Below are positions 1-15,400 of a DNA stretch of 64,000 bases, piece by piece (the first letter of the stretch is position 1; each line of letters starts with the position of its first letter). Source of the DNA: Haemonchus contortus (lineage: Eukaryota; Nematoda; Chromadorea; Rhabditida; Trichostrongylidae); contig LS997565.1 in the NCBI GenBank assembly GCA_000469685.2, positions 7,203,005-7,267,004 on the forward strand, written 5' to 3'. Both the position numbers and the translations under genes were made by a program. The notes under the pieces were generated by a model. That model did not search any database. It worked only from the letters and a program-made list of their open reading frames with translations, and was not told the DNA's origin.

Positions 1-1095
1 CTGAAAGTCTACACCGGATGCCTTCTGCACAAGGCAAGTTATGGAGAAGTATCGAGAAAAGCGTAGACCATGTACCTAGCCTTCCTCGATTTAGAGAAGG
101 CTTTCGACCGTCTCCGCGACAAGTCCTCTGGAGAGCGCTCCGAAAATGAATGAAAGGTTCCAGAACACGTGACCTCTCTGGTGAAGGACATGTACGACTG
201 CTCCGTTACGCACCCCACGTGGCCAAACCGGAGCAATAGATGTCACCGTTGTGGTACACCAGGGAACAACTCTTAGCCCATTCCTCTTCCTGCTCACGAT
301 AGACGTCATTACAGGGAAACTCTTGGATGGACCACTGAAGACCATCCTCTACGCTGATGACATCACTCTGATAGCGGAGAGCACTCCAGGACAAACTCCA
401 GAATTGGCATAGAGTATTGGCGGAGAATGGTCTCCGGTTGAACGTGTGGAAGACCAAGTTCCTCAGCTCCGAGGAGAGCACGGAGTCAATCGTCGACGGT
501 CGCAGGGAATCCATCGAAAAGGTTCAGGACTTCGGCTACCCGGGGAGTGAGCTAGCCACTGATGGTAACGTGGACCAAGCCGTAAAATCCCGAATAAATG
601 CGGCATGGATGGAGTGGAGGGACATCACCTGTATCCTCTGCGACCGCCGGTGCTCCAGGACTCTCAAAGGAAAATGTATCGGACAGTGGTAAGGCCCACG
701 ATGCTCTACGGCAGCGAGTGTTGCCCATGAAGAACAGCTCTACTCCGCTGATAATACTCGCATGGGCGTGCGCCTGGACGCGGCCGGACCAGGTCAGAAA
801 TGAAGACGTCATTGCGGCTATGCAAACAGCCCCAGTTCAACTAGAGAATAGCGAGCAGCACCTGCGATGGTTCGGGCATGTACTAAGAAGGCCACAGAGC
901 CACCCGATAAGGGATGCAGTAGACTTATAGGTTCAGGGTAATCGACCACGAGGAACTCCAAATAAGAGATGGCGGGACGTGATCAAGAAGAACCTCGTCG
1001 AAGCTAAGATGACCCTAGATGGAATGAAATGGAGACGACTGACAAGAACAGCGTACCCTGTGATAGCGCGGAATAAACGCTAGGGAGGAGAAGAA
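1..1095 (+). pseudogene. Decayed non-LTR retrotransposon, reverse transcriptase 3' part
   Basis: Fragments of a LINE-type reverse transcriptase are readable on the plus strand, but only by switching frames. They include a motif-A-like stretch (YLAFLDLEKAFDRL, near 70-115), a motif-B-like stretch (HQGTTLSPFLF, near 258-292) and the catalytic YADDITLIA (near 350-378). The C-terminal region typical of nematode RTE/CR1 relatives follows (RWFGHVLRRPQSHPIRDA, near 868-920, and a KRWRDVIKKNLVEAK stretch near 965-1010). In-frame stops occur near 64, 150, 410 and 928. The copy is 5' truncated by the window edge. It ends in a purine-rich AGAAGAAG tail near 1090, as non-LTR elements often do. It is dead as a coding unit. 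Confidence 0.85.
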
Positions 1096-1436
1096 GAAGT
1101 GTGGCAGAAATTGTCTCTGATAAAATCTGTAATGTGTATTCCCTCTTTCCCACTTTCAGCATTCACTAACCGAGAAACTGGCGAAACCAGTTGTCTCAAC
1201 TTAGACCGCAATCACCGTATTCGGCCCGCCTTTCCGTCAATCGATAGATCCTTTGTGCGTTACCTGTTTTTCTTTTTTGGTTTGTTTTATTTTCCCCTGG
1301 TTTTTTGCCGTTTTCGTGTTCTGTGACTAATGAATAAATAAAGGTTTCATATGAAAGTAAGGTCTTGTAAAAGTAAACAAACCAATTTCCAGCTATCCTT
1401 CCCAAATCTGACTGGCACATTGCGCGCACACGCTAG

Positions 1437-1720
1437 TGGCTGCTTTCATAGCCCGCCGGCGTGCGTGCCGGCGTGCCGAGACAGTGTCAGGGGGGAGGAG
1501 GGAGGCAGACGGTCGGTCAGCCCCTTCGAAGGGCTTAAAACAAAGAAGAACAAGATCAAAAACCAAACAACCATGGGCTTGTGCAAATGGTTTTTGATCT
1601 TGTCTCTCTTTGTTTACAGCCCTTCGAAGGAGCTGACCGACCGTCTGCCTCCCTCCTCCCCCCTAGCACTGTCTCGGCAACCCGGCACGCCAGCACGCCG
1701 GCGGACTATGAGAGCAGCCA
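1437..1720. mobile_element. Foldback/MITE-like element, family 1
   Basis: The element is bounded by inverted ends TGGCTGCTTTCATAG and its near complement. The two arms (about 1437-1565 and 1588-1720) pair through most of the sequence, including the CTTCGAAGGGCT and AACAAGATCAAAAACC blocks, around a loop of about 22 bases. The same terminal sequence bounds a shorter foldback at 52200-52304, so this is a repeat family. It has no coding capacity. The low-complexity reading frames inside are products of the hairpin. Confidence 0.8.
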
Positions 1721-1904
1721 ATTAGGTCGCTCTGTTATAGAAGGGTTGGTGCCCCAGAGACCCAATAAAGAGAGGAATTAAGTCTCTAATGGAGGGTCAT
1801 TGGTAAGTACTAGAGCAAGGAATGATTTTTCCCATTAGGTTCATTTCTATCCGTCTTGGCAACAGATTATTAATATGTAGTTACCACGTACTACTTTGTT
1901 TCAG

Positions 1905-3692
1905 ATGGGACAGGATAAGAACGTAACGAATGTTTGCTTCCATGTAATCTATGATCCCACACATATCCCAGAATGCATTTCAGACATAGCATTATTAGGT
2001 TCTGAAAAAGCAACCAAGGCAATGGTAAGGTTCACGTTTTCGGTCCTATCTTTTCATGAACTTTTTCTTCTTCTATTTTTAAGCAATAAGATGCAGTGTG
2101 GTATACTTGCACTGTCAGTAGTGTGTTATGCATTATGACAAAGTGAGAAATGTTGTGGAGTTTTGAAGAACAAGAAAAGTGTAAAGACGACTACAAAATT
2201 CGTATGCGAAGAAAAAGGGCAGAGACCGTGAAGTTGGGTAGGCTAACCTGCACACACACTTAATTGGAATCAGGCGAAATGGTGGACCATCAAATACTCT
2301 GGTAGACGGTTATATGTGTGCACTGTGGCTGGGCTTCCGGGAAGGTTTTCTCGACCTGATCGTCATTCGATCTCATTTCGGGACATTCTATTTTCCTACA
2401 CTCGACTTTCACTCAAAATGGTAGCGGCGCTGTACATGGGTATAGGCTTATACAGTGACTCGCTGTTACTAGTCGATGTGTAAGTGTGTGCTAAAATTAT
2501 CCCAGAAGAGTCTGGTACCAACTAACCGTTCTGATAGGATGAAATAGCCTGGGTAAGTACCAAACTGGTACTAAATTTTTGGATCACGCGGCCTGATTTG
2601 CATCATTTGTCACTACGGCTTCGGAGGTTGATCGTAGGGGTATGACATGCACGCTGTTCATTTGGTGATAGAGCTCTTTAACACTGCCGTAGATAAACTT
2701 CAGAATCAGAACTTGATGCTAGCTGACCGGACTCCGCGCCTGCTCTGGCATAATACACTTCCACGAACAGCCTTTTTCAGGGAGCCTTTAGACTAGGCCC
2801 AGGACAAATTTGCAGTTTCCTGGACTCTGAAAATCTTGTGGAGATCGGCTGTACGTGTATCGGCAACGATGCTGATGACTGCATTAGCAAGATCAACCAG
2901 GTAATAAGCTATGCCCAAGAATGGAAGTTCAGTCCCATATTCAGGTTTCTGGAATTCACAATAAACTACTTCATAAATGTGAACGATTGAAGTGCAAAAA
3001 CTTCACCATCGTTTTTTTAGACTTTGAAACAATATGGAGACCTGGTACCCAGAAAATGCTTCAAGTACGCGATGGACGACTTTCAATTACGCACAGACAC
3101 AACTCGAACCACTACCACTACTATGTCAACAACAACAACAACAACTACAACGCCAACAACAAAGTCAACAACAACAACAACAACGACAACGACAACCACG
3201 ACAACGACAACCACAACAACGACAACCACGACGACTCCGACAACAACGACGCCACCGACTACTACCATTCCGGCAACCGCACTTACGACGATTACCACTT
3301 CGACCACTTCTGCAGAGCCATCTACGACTCCAACAACGGCGACAACTCCAACTCCGACGGAGTTAACGACGACGCAAATCCCATTTGTAGCGACGACAAC
3401 TACGATGGAGGAGCTTACAACTACTACGGCTACCATAAATACGACGACGTTGGCGACCAGTGAAGCTGCCACTATCTCTACCCAAGCAACGACAACAGCT
3501 CCAGAATCAACAACATTATCGACGATAACGAAAGGTAAGGGGTTTCACTAGTAATTTCTTGCAACTTTAGGAGGGGATCCTTTCATTCCAGGGTTGAATG
3601 AGACGGTCCCTGTAATCGGTTTGCCGACACTAGAGGTTGGTTACATTCGTTCGCTCATTGTCAAAGTTTGTGCGAAAAAAACCTCTATCTAG
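1905..3692 (+). CDS. Putative secreted Cys-rich, Thr-rich (mucin-like) protein
   Basis: Four exons chain with consistent phase: 1905-2024, 2781-2900, 3021-3534 and 3571-3692 (TAG). Acceptors are TTTCAG, TTTTTCAG, TTTTTTTAG and CAACTTTAG; donors are GTAAGG, GTAATA and GTAAGG. The first two and the start of the third encode a small Cys-containing region with a CTCIGNDADDC motif and a later RKCFKYAMDD. About 150 residues dominated by Thr with some Pro, Ser and Ala follow, a typical O-glycosylated linker, then a short tail. I do not recognise the family. The ATG at 1905 sits right after an acceptor and no signal peptide precedes it. It is therefore either trans-spliced there or, more likely, has further upstream exons. 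The ACN-rich repeat also gives long open Asn and Val readings in other frames, which I treat as artefacts. Confidence 0.5.
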
Positions 3693-5118
3693 GGGTAGTA
3701 ACGATAGTGGGGAGAAAAATAATCGGCAGCCTGATGCTTGTCGACTGTCTTTGCTCCGCCGCAATACACGGTGCAAAAGTCTTACGAGCTACAAGCGAAA
3801 GTTCAGCCCGGGCGGAACTTGAACCTGTACTTGTGCTTTACAGGCAGTACGCTCCATCTCCTACATTATCGATATCCGTTCCATTCACGAAGGGTTTCAT
3901 TCCATAGCGCGTTTCCAGCGATATAATCAGGAGCCGCAATGGCGCAATGGGGCAAGGACTAAAGAGAAAGTTTAAAGGCACGGTCCACAATATAATTTTG
4001 GAGTATCTAGTTTAGGGCAAATAATGGAAGTCTTCTTCTTCTTTTTCTCCCTAACGTTAGTCCCACGCCGTCGTAGGTTCCGCTGAGGGCGAATAATGGA
4101 AGTAATGGACCAGAATGGCTTGGAAAAACGAAGAAAGCGAAAAATCGGCGTGTTTAGAGAGCTAGAAAGCATCAAAAAAAGTAAAATCAGGGAATGGATG
4201 AGAATGTGACAGCGGAAGTTGCATGGAAAGGGTATTTGGACGAGCTGTTCAGATGCGCCGTTACTACAGACAGTTGGTTACAGTAAGGTGCCTGCGTGTA
4301 AGGTGAAGGTCCCGATGCAAAGAATGCGACCACCACAGCTTTTACAACACTTAGGAACTTGTCCCCCTTTGGTATGTTCGTTGGCTAAGCTTGTTGGGGG
4401 AAGAGGGCCTGTTACGCCCTATCTCGGCCAGTCCCCGACCCGATAGTGTCCTTTGGGGACTAACCTTGGGGGTCACGGGTCCATTCAAGGTAGAAATTTC
4501 AGAATCCGTTTTTAAAATGGGCGGCACCTTCAACTAGTGAACTGGGCACAGCGAGTCTACTGCATAGCTTTTACGTACCCTGCACGCTCAGCGAGCTTCT
4601 GTGCGCGGTCGCGGCCATAGTCAGCGAGCGTCAGCGTATACTTCTGGGCAAGACGCCAATTTTTCGTTTCCTACGAGTAAGACACATGCATGCACGTATG
4701 GAAAAGAATGTCATACAAGTTGTCGCCCACTACAATGGAAAATTTACAACTCGAATTGAAGGCATTCGCCATAAGCTCATACCCTTCGATAACCTCGATA
4801 TAGGAGGTGCTTGGGCGAGACTTCTGGTCTTACAATTAGATCTCTCTAATCTCACCACAGATAAATGTTACAAAGCTATTAGCGTGAATAGCTTTGTAAT
4901 GACATCAGACCTTGGGAGTACTTGATGACATGCACTTCCTGAGCCGTTTCGCGAGCCGGAATGGTCCTCTGTCCTTCATGAGAGCGATACACCAGCTTTA
5001 CTATGACTGCATACTCATCTGATTATCGGCATCCATGCTAGCCAGTGAAGTTTTGGATTGCAAGTTTCCAGATGACTACCTAGACCGTTACAGTATTTAT
5101 TGATAAGTATGCTTATAG
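3693..5118. other. No recognisable gene
   Basis: Only short unconvincing reading frames are seen. A stretch at about 4130-4265 resembles 50860-51000 in layout (GAAAGCG..., then a GGAA...CATGGAAxGGGTATT core) and is probably a degraded dispersed repeat. Confidence 0.4.
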
Positions 5119-5231
5119 GAACTTCTCCAGCAAAAAGAAGACCTAAAGCAAGTTATCCTTTTTTCATGATAAATCCATAAAAGTATAACTCTTACTGCTC
5201 TCATTGGGAGGGGTAATCACCGTTCTTACAG

Positions 5232-5862
5232 GGATGAGACCGCACTCTACATCCTGATAGTGTGCAGCATTATGTTTCTGGATATGCTTGTCCAATTTTT
5301 CTTTGTGGATAAGCTTCGCAATCGAGATTCCCCAGCCCCTGGCGTGGTTGCTCAAGAAATGCAAGCAGCGCAGGAAGAGTCCACCCAGGAAAAAAAGGCT
5401 GGTCCTAAGAAGAAGGCTCGACTCGGTTCCAAGTCGCCAAAGAAACATGGCCATCATGCCAAGCATCAAAGTAAGAAAAAGGCAAAAGGTAAAAAAGCTA
5501 AAAAGGTCACAAAGAAGAAGGCTGGAAAGGGGACCAAAAAGGGTGGCGACGACACAAGCACTATAGACAAAATTATGGACTTATACGGTCCCAGCAATGA
5601 ATCCGAAGAAGCCAGTTCCACCTCTCCTGCTCCGGTTGCTGCTCCTGCTGCTGCTCCAGCTCCAGCTCCTGCTGCTGCTCCAGCTCCTGCTGCTGCTCCA
5701 GCTCCCGCTCCTGTTCCAGCTCCTGCCCCAGCTCCGGCTCCGGCTCCTTCGCCTGAACCTGCACCTGCGGCTCCCGCTGTCGGGAAGCTTCCAGATTTAG
5801 GTGCTTCGCCGAATGAGCTAGCGAAGCAAAAAGTTGTTGATTGGTATTTAGTGCACCTGTAA
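5232..5862 (+). CDS. Lys-rich / Ala-Pro-rich protein with N-terminal membrane segment (copy A)
   Basis: One long open frame ends at TAA 5860-5862. If read from the acceptor TTCTTACAG at 5223-5231, it starts with a hydrophobic stretch (ALYILIVCSIMFLDML, a possible membrane segment). A Lys-rich basic block of about 60 residues follows (KKAGPKKKARLGSKSPKKHG and similar), then a short acidic stretch (DKIMDLYGPSNESEE). About 60 residues of Ala-Pro repeats come next, then a conserved tail GKLPDLGASPNELAKQK. The tail and the DKIMDLYGPS segment are nearly unchanged in copy B, which suggests they mattered before duplication. A short upstream block at 5119-5151 encodes ELLQQKEDLKQ in both copies with synonymous changes and may be another exon. 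The family is not recognised and the start is unresolved. Confidence 0.5.
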
Positions 5863-6902
5863 ATGTTGGATTTTGGTTAAAGCATTCTTGTAACTGTTTG
5901 ACTTTGATTAAAAGTTTTTTTGTTCATGCTCAACTCAACCTCCATCGTACTGATAATGATGAATGTTCCTGAAACAGTTGAAACTCCATGGATTGCTACT
6001 ATACCATATATTTTGCCCGAGAACAGTTCAGTTGGTCCATCGGTACTCTTATACTGGGATTGGGAGGACCTGATCGCAGAGGACACGCAACAGTCAATAT
6101 TCTTTTCACATCCCTTTTGAAATGGGAGCGCGGTGGAAGCTAAGAATTAGCTATTTCAATCGATATCGATCGACATCATTGGTTTCAAGCGGAGCGTGGC
6201 AAATGAGCAATCGCACCATAGCGGCCTATCACTAGTCGTTCCTCTTTTTGCTCATTCAATACGGTAGAGCTCACAGTACGGTAGAGTCAATACGGTTCAC
6301 TCGTCATTCTACGGTCTGAAGGTCGATGAGAAAGCGAAACTGTAAGTGCAACCCCAATAAGCTCACTCGCTATAACAATCAGGCGTTTTTCTGTGTAAAA
6401 CGAATTGGGCATGACATCGAAAGTCGTATATACCGCCATGGAATGGGGCAAACGCCATTGAACTGAACTACAGCGAATCGCTCGTAGAACTTCTTCTAGT
6501 AAAGATTAACAAAGAAGCATCAGTATCGCTCATCCTTGCTGGCTTGTAACACTGAGTGGTTACCTAGACAGCTGAGGTCACCCGCCCACCAATATAACTT
6601 AATTTTCCGTCAATTTATACTACTTGTTAATACTTCTATGTTATGGCTACTTACATCATTAAGAGTTGAGACTGGTCCCTGATAAAGATGCTTTGGTCTT
6701 TTCATTCTATTCAGTGGGTATGAATATCGGACTGCTCACAGCAGACATCTGCAGTGGTAGCTGTATCAGCAGAAGCTCACCCTGCATAATCTCTCGACCG
6801 CCCTAACATATACTCGAAGAACCAGCTTAAAATCGCTCACCCCTATCGGGAAATCTAGACCGCTCAGTGTAACCTCTTGAATCCCCATTTTGATAAAGCA
6901 GT
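5863..6902. other. Non-coding part of segmental duplication
   Basis: No gene is seen. Sequence is shared with copy B at about 11820-12150 and 17380-17850. Confidence 0.5.
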
Positions 6903-7098
6903 GGGCATGATGTACTCACTCGCTTCTCATCAATGGTGACTAATGGAGATTTTTACCTGAGGGGGTCATGAAAGGTTTGAAGCCGTTTCTGAGTCTGATC
7001 AGTACTTAGGGCACTGGCTTCAAACCTTTCATGACCCTCTCAGGTAAAAATCTCCATTAGTCACCATTGATGAGAAGCGAGTGAGTACATCATGCCCA
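6903..7098. repeat. Near-perfect palindrome in copy A
   Basis: The left arm at about 6903-6983 is the reverse complement of about 7018-7098. I see one mismatch over about 80 bp (GAGGGGG against GAGAGGG), with a spacer of about 34 bases. The corresponding place in copy B (about 17860-17945) has only one arm-like segment, so the second arm was added in copy A. Confidence 0.9.
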
Positions 7099-11055
<3,957 letters not shown>

Positions 11056-11197
11056 CGATGCCCCAAGCAACTTTACTCTGACTGTATACTTTATCTGACT
11101 GCCGTACATGCTAGCCGCTGCTAGTGAGCTTTTGGATTTCGAGTTTTCAGATAAATACCTAGACAGCTACAACACTTATCAATAAGTATACTTACAG

Positions 11198-11814
11198 GAA
11201 CTCCTCCAGCAGAAAGAGGACCTCAAGCAAGTTATATTTTTTTCATGATAAATAACCAGAAGTATATCTATTATGTTTCTGGATATGCTTGTCCAATCTT
11301 TCTTTGTGGATATGCTTCGCAATCGAGATTCCCCAGCTCCTGGCGTGGTTGCTCAAAAAAATGCAGGCAGCGTAAGAAGAGCCAGAAATGCCGACCCAAG
11401 GAAAAAAGGCTGGTCTTAAGAAGAAGGCTCGTCTCGGTTCCAAGTCGCCAAAGAAACATGGCCATCATGTCAAGCATCAAAGCAAGAAAAGGCAAAAGGC
11501 AAAAAAGCCAAAAAGGCACAAAGAAGAAGGCTGGAAAGGGGACCAAGAAGGGTGGCGACGACACAAGCACTACAGACAAAATTATGGACTTATACGGTCC
11601 CAGCGATGAATCCGATGAAGAGAAGCCCAGTCTCACCTTTTCTGCTCCGGCCGCTGCTCCTGCTGCTCCAGCTCCTGCCCCAGCTCCGGCTCCGGCTCCT
11701 TCGCCTGAACCTGCACCTCCGGCTCCTGGTGTCGGGAAACTTCCAGATTTAGGTGCTTCGCCGAACGAACTAGCGAAGCAAAAAGTTGTTGATTGGTATT
11801 TAGTGCACCTGTAA
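11198..11814 (+). pseudogene. Broken second copy of the Lys/Ala-Pro-rich gene
   Basis: This is the copy B counterpart of the gene at 5232-5862. The upstream ELLQQKEDLKQ block (11198-11230), the Lys-rich block, DKIMDLYGPS and the C-terminal GKLPDLGASPNELAKQK are all present. The frame is broken, however. An extra A in the run at about 11355-11361 shifts the N-terminal part. Single-base losses near 11485 (A run) and 11517 shift between the Lys-rich part and the rest. The Ala-Pro block is shorter than in copy A, and the acceptor-bearing segment upstream of copy A's exon (about 5170-5255) is missing. Unless an alternative frame is used, this copy cannot make the copy A protein. Confidence 0.75.
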
Positions 11815-12250
11815 ATGTTGAGTTTTCAAATAGGCATTCTTGTAACTGTATGACGTTAATTAAAAGTTTTTTTGGTCATACTTAACTCAAACTCAATCGA
11901 ACCGATAATGCAGAACGTTTCTGAAATTGAGGAAATCCATAAATTGCTGCTGTACCACACATTTTGCTCTAGAACACAGTTCAGTTTGTCTCTACTTTTA
12001 TACTGTAATTGGGAGGCCCCGAACGTAGACGACTGCGCAGACAGTCATTTAACTTTTTTCACGCCCCTTTTAAAATGGTAGTGAGGTGGAATCTGGAAGT
12101 CTTGACTATTTCAATCAATATCGATCGAATTTATCGGTTTCAATCGAAGCGCAACAAATGCGCTTTTGCATGGGAGGTATTAGCGTGTGCAATGGTGAAT
12201 ATGCCATGATAAATGGAGCGTTGATAAAGGTAATGAAGCAGTTTTCCACG

Positions 12251-12255
12251 GTATC
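12251..12255. repeat. Target-site duplication (5') GTATC
   Basis: GTATC directly precedes the 5' LTR and is repeated at 16813-16817 directly after the 3' LTR. Confidence 0.95.
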
Positions 12256-12437
12256 TGTTGGGTCATCTGTGATCTCTACTACTAGAGTAGTTGATCTTGC
12301 ATTGTACTGACCTGCCCAGTTTGACCAGGAGATCTGGCGGGCCGGAGCAGTATATAAACTGTAACTTTGTTGTACATTTATTATTCATGGCTTCTAATAA
12401 ACCTTCCTGCTCTTCCCGACTTCCCAAGGACACAACA
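12256..12437 (+). repeat. 5' LTR
   Basis: 182 bp, TG...CA. It contains a TATA box TATATAAA (12351-12358), the start codon of the Gag-Pol frame (12387) and an AATAAA hexamer (12396-12401) that reads AACAAA in the 3' LTR. Confidence 0.95.
12351..12358 (+). promoter_or_regulatory. TATA box in LTR
   Basis: TATATAAA lies about 30 bases upstream of the Gag-Pol ATG, so the predicted leader is extremely short. An identical box sits in the 3' LTR at 16726-16733. Confidence 0.7.
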
Positions 12438-15400
12438 ACTGGCGATCAGGACAACGACTTCAAGGACTACGCCGCCATCGCCGGGATGCCAGAAGACCCT
12501 GCAATGAAGGACCTGCTGCAGATGATGGCAAATCAACAGAAGCTGCTCGTCGACCTGCTCCAGAAAATGGCAACGTCCACAACTGCACCGCAAGAGACGC
12601 TGTACGACCGGATCTCGAGGAGAATTGAAAAATTCTCCTTCGATGCGGACCAAGACGACCACTTCGATCTATGGTTCAACCGGCACAAGGACATCTTCGA
12701 GGTCGACTGCCAAGGGATGGAAGAAGCGAAGAAGACACGCTTGCTCGTCGCTGCCCTTGACGCTGCAAGCCACACTCGCTTCGTTCGCCACATCCTGCCC
12801 AAGGAACCACGAGACTTGAACTGGGCGGACACGGTCGAAACGCTGAAGACGCTATTCGGCACCAAGAAAAGCGTTTTTCGACGCCGTTTCGAATGTTTCC
12901 GGATGAACTTCTCGCCAAACGAAGATATTGACAACTTCGTTAACTTACTCAAGGCTCGCGCTCTGGAGGCCAACTTCAAGGACATCAGAAAAGATACGCT
13001 AGAATGCCTAGCCCTGGTGTTCGCCTTCCAGGCCCCTGAGCTAGCTGACTACCGCGTTCGCTTCCTCCGCAAGCTGGACGAAGACGAGAGGACTACCGTC
13101 GACGATCTAGCCAGGGAGTACCACGCCTGGAAGTCGGTCAAAGACGATTCCAAAATCGTCGAAGCCGCCAACTCACCGGAAATCCGCACCGTCCAGAAGA
13201 GGAAGAAACTACGACTTCCCACCGCAACCAAGCCTCGACTTCCGCCATCACCGTGTCCGATCTGCCAACAGCAACATTGGAAGAAGGATTGCCCGCAAAA
13301 CCACAGAGCTACCAGTGCCGCTCAGGAGTCAAGAACTGCACCACGCCGTCGCGCCAAGCAGTCATCACCGCGCACATGGTACCAACGAGCCATCGGCCGC
13401 ACAGGAGATGTCCAAAAGTACCTGGAAGTTCACATCAATGGACATCCCACTCGACTCCAGTTGGACACCGGCGCCGACGTCACCATCATCTCTCGTCCAA
13501 CCTGGATGCAACTCGGAAGTCCGCGTCTACAGAAGACTTCTGATGTCTTCAAGGGAGCCAATGGTCTACCATTGCCAATTCACGGAAAATTTGACGCTGA
13601 TTTCAAGGTAATGGACAACCAAGGAAAGGCTCATCCTGGAGAAGGCGTCTGCTACGTCTCCGACGACAACGACCTTCTTGGCATCACATGGATCGAGCAA
13701 ATCTCGGACTTCAACTCAGTCCTGAAGAGATTCAATATCCAGAAGGTGCAGACGCTCGACTACGACGCCATCCGAGACAAGACGATCGCCAAACTGAAGC
13801 ACCACTTCACGGATGTCTTCAAGCCGGAACTTGGACGCTGTACTAAAACTAAGGCGACGCTCTACCTCAAGCCCGATGCCCACCCAGTTTTCATCAAGAA
13901 GAGACCGGTTCCCTACGCCTCTTTACCGCTTCTCGACGCTGAGATCGACCGACTTGTGGCACAGAACGTCATCTCCGCCGTCGACCATTCGCAGTGGGCC
14001 GCGCCAATCGTCGCTGTGAGAAAGGCCAATGGATCTATCCGACTTTGCGCCGATTTCTCGACTGGACTCAATGACGCACTACTGTTGCACCGGCACCCAC
14101 TGCCCACCGCAGAGGACGTCTTCACCAAGCTCAACGGCGGAACCGTCTTCTCCCAGATCGACTTCGCCGACGCCTACCTACAGGTCGAAGTCGACGACGA
14201 CTCCAAGGAGCTCCTCACAATCAACACGCATCGAGGACTCTACCGCTACAATCGCTTGCCGTTTGGAGTCAAATCAGCACCTGGCATCTTCCAGCAGATT
14301 ATCGACTCCATGATCTCTGGTCTCAACGGCGTTGCTGCCTACCTCGACGACGTCATCGTCACCGGCCGCACCCTTTCCGAGCACAACGCCAACCTGGAAG
14401 CCCTCTTTTCAAGGATATCCGCATACGGCTTCCGCGTCCGCGCCGACAAGTGCCACTTCGTGATGACCCAGCTAACCTACCTCGGGAACGTCATCACCGC
14501 TGCTGGACGCCGACCCGATCCCAAGAAGATCGACGCCATTACTCAGATGCCAAAACCGAAGGATACCGCCCAGGTCCGGTCATTCCTCGGTCTCATCAAC
14601 TACTATGGAGCCTTCGTTCCAGAGATGCGTCAGATCCGCGCGCCGCTCGACGCACTGCTCAAGAAGGACACTCCATTCAACTGGAATCCCGAATGCGACG
14701 CCGCTTTCGAACGCGCCAAGGAAGTGCTCGCTTCGGACCTGCTCCTTACTCACTACAACCCAGATCTACCGATCGTCGTCGCAGCCGACGCTTCAGACTA
14801 TGGAATAGGAGCAGTCATCTCCCATCGTTACCCAGATGGATCAGAGAAAGCCGTCTATCACGCAAGCCGCTCTCTCAGCGCCACGGAGAAGAACTATGGA
14901 CAAATAGAAAAGGAAGGGCTTGCTCTCATCTACGCCGTCCGCAAGTTTCACCGCTATATCTATGGGCGACACTTCACTCTTCTCACGGACCACAAGCCAC
15001 TTCTGGCCATTTTTGGATCGAAGAGAGGAGTCCCAGCATACTCAGCGAACCGTCTACAACGCTGGAGACTCGCACTACGCGCCTACGATTTTGACATCGA
15101 GTATCGGAGCACCACCAGCTTCGGACAAGCCGACGCACTCTCTCGCCTCATTTCCGCTCAATCGCCACCGGAAGAAGACGTCATAATAGCCACAATCGCC
15201 AGGGACGTGAACGCCATCTTTCGCGACAATGTCAACCGTCTACCGGTCACTGCCGAAGATGTAGCACGTGCAACCGCTGACGACGACTGCCTACGTCAAG
15301 TTCTGGACCACGTCGTCCACAACAACTGGCCGAAGAAACTATCACCAACCGTTGCCAATTACGCCCACCTGCGCAACGATCTCTCAACGCAACAAGGATG

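Noticed and set aside
2921..3463. Asn/Asp/Tyr-rich 180-codon frame
   Set aside because: It is an alternative frame of the Thr repeat. It does not connect in phase to the upstream Cys-rich exon.
3083..3472. Minus-strand Val-rich open frame
   Set aside because: It is the antisense image of the Thr repeat and has no supporting splice sites.
14450..15094. 214-codon frame inside the LTR element
   Set aside because: It is a shadow of the Gag-Pol frame in another phase, with biased composition.
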